Below the pieces are notes generated by a model. The model made no database searches. It had not been told where the DNA came from and was given only the letters and a program-made list of their open reading frames with translations. Both the position numbers and the translations under genes were made by a program. Of a stretch of DNA of 7,772 bases, positions 6,696 to 7,772 are shown one piece after another. Origin of the DNA: an uncultured Flavobacteriaceae bacterium (lineage in GTDB: Bacteria; Bacteroidota; Bacteroidia; Flavobacteriales; Flavobacteriaceae); assembly GCA_938074515.1 (NCBI GenBank), contig CALJFV010000053.1, positions 1 to 7,772 on the forward strand. The letters are read 5' to 3'. The stretch's first letter is position 1. Each line of letters starts with the position of its first letter.

Positions 6696-7336
6696 TGGAT
6701 TTTTTACCTCAAGAGATCGAGCAATATGCTGAACAACATACTCAAGAAGAACCTCAGCTGCTAAAAGAGCTGAATCTTGAAACTTGGCAGACCGTGCTCG
6801 CACCGCGCATGCTAAGTGGTCCGTTACAAGGACGCTTATTGAGTTTGATTGCCCAGTTAATGGCCCCCAAGGCAATCTTGGAAATTGGCACTTATACCGG
6901 CTATTCTGCCCTATGCCTGGCTGAAGGATTACCTAAAGATGGAGTTTTACACACCATTGACCGCAATCCGGAGCTAAGACGCCTTCAACAAAAGTATTTT
7001 GACCGCTCAGGTAAAGGCCACCAAATAGTAACGCATCTCGGAGATGCTGTTGAGATCATCCCTGGTCTTGACCAAAAATTTGATTTGGTTTTTATCGATG
7101 CAGATAAATCTAATTATCTCAATTACTTGACTCTAGTCACCCCAATATTACGTTCGGGGGGATTGCTCATTAGTGACAATGTTTTGTGGAGTGGAAAAGT
7201 AACTCAAAAAGCCCCAACAGATGATTTGGACACTCAAGTGCTTCAAGAATTTAATCAAAAACTAAAAACGCATCCTGAGTACCAGACCGTTTTACTGCCC
7301 ATTAGAGATGGCCTCTCTGTGGCGCGAAAGCGGTGA
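6695..7336 (+). CDS. Class I SAM-dependent O-methyltransferase (CCoAOMT/COMT-like)
   Basis: This 213-aa protein transfers methyl from SAM to a phenolic or catechol-like oxygen, typically with a divalent metal. It shows EIGTYTG at 63-69 (SAM motif I), FIDADK at 133-138 with Asp135 as a metal ligand, and SDN at 160-162 giving Asp161 and Asn162 as the other ligands. The start is GTG, sharing its first base with the TAG of the decarboxylase gene. No in-frame ATG occurs before Met39-40, and the FLPQEIEQY opening belongs to the family, so GTG is convincing. Close relatives are widespread in Bacteroidota, so it may be a general gene captured at the end of the operon. Otherwise it may act on a hydroxylated kynurenine intermediate such as 3-hydroxyanthranilate; this is speculative. 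Its stop directly abuts that of the convergent tatA. Confidence 0.88.
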   Translation: MDFLPQEIEQYAEQHTQEEPQLLKELNLETWQTVLAPRMLSGPLQGRLLSLIAQLMAPKAILEIGTYTGYSALCLAEGLPKDGVLHTIDRNPELRRLQQKYFDRSGKGHQIVTHLGDAVEIIPGLDQKFDLVFIDADKSNYLNYLTLVTPILRSGGLLISDNVLWSGKVTQKAPTDDLDTQVLQEFNQKLKTHPEYQTVLLPIRDGLSVARKR

Positions 7337-7609
7337 TTAAAATTGGCGTTTGATCGGACCGGTAATTTGATCAACGTCGTCTTTTACCTGATCAATACTC
7401 TTTTTGAAATCAGTTACGTCAATTCCTTGTTTGTCGGCACTTTTCGTTATTTCCTTTTTTATATCGTCAGTCGCATGTCGGATTTGCTTCATGGTCTTCC
7501 CTAGGCCACGGGCAATTTCGGGCACCTTATCTGCCCCAAAGACCATCAGGACGATAAACACGATAAACGCTATTTCAGCACCGCTGATAAAAAATACCGG
7601 AAAAATCAT
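7337..7609 (-). CDS. tatA: Twin-arginine translocase subunit TatA/E
   Basis: This small membrane protein of 90 aa is the pore-forming TatA-type subunit, which with TatC exports folded proteins across the inner membrane. Order of parts: a short N-terminus ending in ISGAEI (8-13), a hydrophobic helix to about residue 24, the hinge FGADKVPEIARGLGK (24-38), an amphipathic helix to about 55, and a charged Lys/Asp-rich tail. The PE after the FG hinge and the short length favour TatA/E over TatB. ATG 7609 is the first start in frame, with a TAA at 7624-7622 just upstream. It runs convergently to the operon and is not functionally linked to kynurenine. Its promoter lies so close that the message is probably leaderless. 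Confidence 0.93.
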   Translation of the reverse strand: MIFPVFFISGAEIAFIVFIVLMVFGADKVPEIARGLGKTMKQIRHATDDIKKEITKSADKQGIDVTDFKKSIDQVKDDVDQITGPIKRQF

Positions 7610-7613
7610 AATA

Positions 7614-7647
7614 CAAAGATATTAAAGTTCACAGGACCAAAAACAAA
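7614..7647 (-). promoter_or_regulatory. tatA promoter, Bacteroidota -33/-7 type
   Basis: On the minus strand TATCTTTG (7621-7614) fits the Bacteroidota -7 consensus TAnnTTTG exactly. A TTTG at 7647-7644 lies 22 bases upstream and a second TTG (7640-7638) 16 bases upstream; the first is within the spacing range reported for the phylum. Only four bases separate the -7 element from the tatA ATG, so transcription should begin at or next to the start codon. The TTTG lies in the T-rich arm of the neighbouring terminator. Confidence 0.6.
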
Positions 7648-7676
7648 AGCTCCGATGAAATCATCGGAGCTTTTTT
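7645..7676. terminator. Strong intrinsic terminator, probably bidirectional
   Basis: AGCTCCGATG (7648-7657) pairs perfectly with CATCGGAGCT (7662-7671) around an AAAT loop. Flanking A-T pairs extend the stem to about 13 bp. On the plus strand a run of six T (7671-7676) follows; on the minus strand the trailing sequence is T4-G-T5. It could stop the kyn operon transcript after it has crossed tatA, and also stop a leftward gene from the right before it reaches the tatA promoter. The structure is clear; which transcripts use it is inferred. Confidence 0.88.
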
Positions 7677-7728
7677 AAAGTCTAAAAATCAATAAAGACC
7701 CATTAATCTAACTTGATGAAATCCCGGT

Positions 7729-7772
7729 TTATTGTCCTTTAATATTGCTTTTAAAAGTCTGGAACTCACCTA
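7729..7772 (-). CDS. Possible 3' end of a leftward gene (partial)
   Basis: In one minus-strand frame, 13 codons run in from the window edge to a TAA at 7731-7729, reading GEFQTFKSNIKGQ. About 50 bases further left lies the hairpin terminator, which is the expected arrangement for a gene end. A competing minus frame is open for about 26 codons after an edge stop codon. Too little sequence is present to recognise a product, and the assignment depends mainly on the terminator. The rest of 7677-7772 shows nothing else. Confidence 0.22.
   Translation of the reverse strand, partial: GEFQTFKSNIKGQ

Noticed and set aside
7404..7625. A 73-codon plus-strand ORF opposite tatA.
   Set aside because: Its hydrophobicity is the complement of the TatA membrane helix; the TatA frame has clear family motifs and a promoter.
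7716..7742. A short plus-strand ORF (ATG AAA TCC...) near the right edge.
   Set aside because: It encodes only eight residues before a stop codon and has no supporting signal.
1..7772. Mobile elements, CRISPR arrays, tRNA or rRNA genes.
   Set aside because: No transposase, terminal repeats, regular spaced repeats, cloverleaf or rRNA-like sequence was seen; coding is continuous and compositionally even.

Overview
The window holds a compact, co-directional gene cluster for breaking down kynurenine, the tryptophan catabolite. Beside it, on the opposite strand, is a Tat translocase gene. The source is most likely a member of the Bacteroidota, probably a Flavobacteriales-type organism. The protein sequences read like that phylum's versions of each family, Shine-Dalgarno sequences are absent before most starts, and the tatA gene is preceded by an exact TAnnTTTG (-7) element typical of the phylum. 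Base composition looks moderate and even, with no sign of a recent insertion or mobile element.

Layout. Positions 1-28 are probably the 5' end of a leftward, divergent gene. Positions 29-158 are a divergent intergenic region with a perfect inverted repeat, an orphan SD-like GGAGGA and a short direct repeat. Then come seven rightward genes: kynureninase (159-1418), kynurenine 3-monooxygenase (1409-2824), a RidA-type 2-aminomuconate deaminase (2835-3263), a 2-aminomuconate-semialdehyde dehydrogenase (3263-4708), an atypical SDR (4775-5560), an ACMSD-type decarboxylase (5613-6695) and a class I O-methyltransferase (6695-7336). Four of the six junctions are overlaps or gaps of 10 bases or fewer; the SDR is flanked by gaps of 66 and 52 bases. 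This suggests one operon. tatA (7337-7609) runs convergently, its stop codon touching that of the methyltransferase. It is followed by its promoter, a strong hairpin terminator (7648-7676) and a possible 3' end of a further leftward gene.

How the genes work together. KMO converts kynurenine to 3-hydroxykynurenine, and kynureninase makes 3-hydroxyanthranilate. After ring opening by 3-hydroxyanthranilate 3,4-dioxygenase (not encoded here), the ACMSD-type enzyme decarboxylates the product to 2-aminomuconate semialdehyde. The dehydrogenase oxidises that to 2-aminomuconate, and the RidA protein deaminates it. ACMSD and the dehydrogenase steer carbon away from quinolinate/NAD synthesis, so the cluster looks catabolic. 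The SDR and the O-methyltransferase have no assigned step.

Main oddities. The kynureninase has Asn where the PLP-pyridine-binding Asp is expected. The SDR has lost the Tyr and Lys of its catalytic tetrad. The ring-cleaving dioxygenase is missing from the middle of the pathway. tatA looks leaderless, and an operon transcript would have to cross tatA antisense to reach the only visible terminator.
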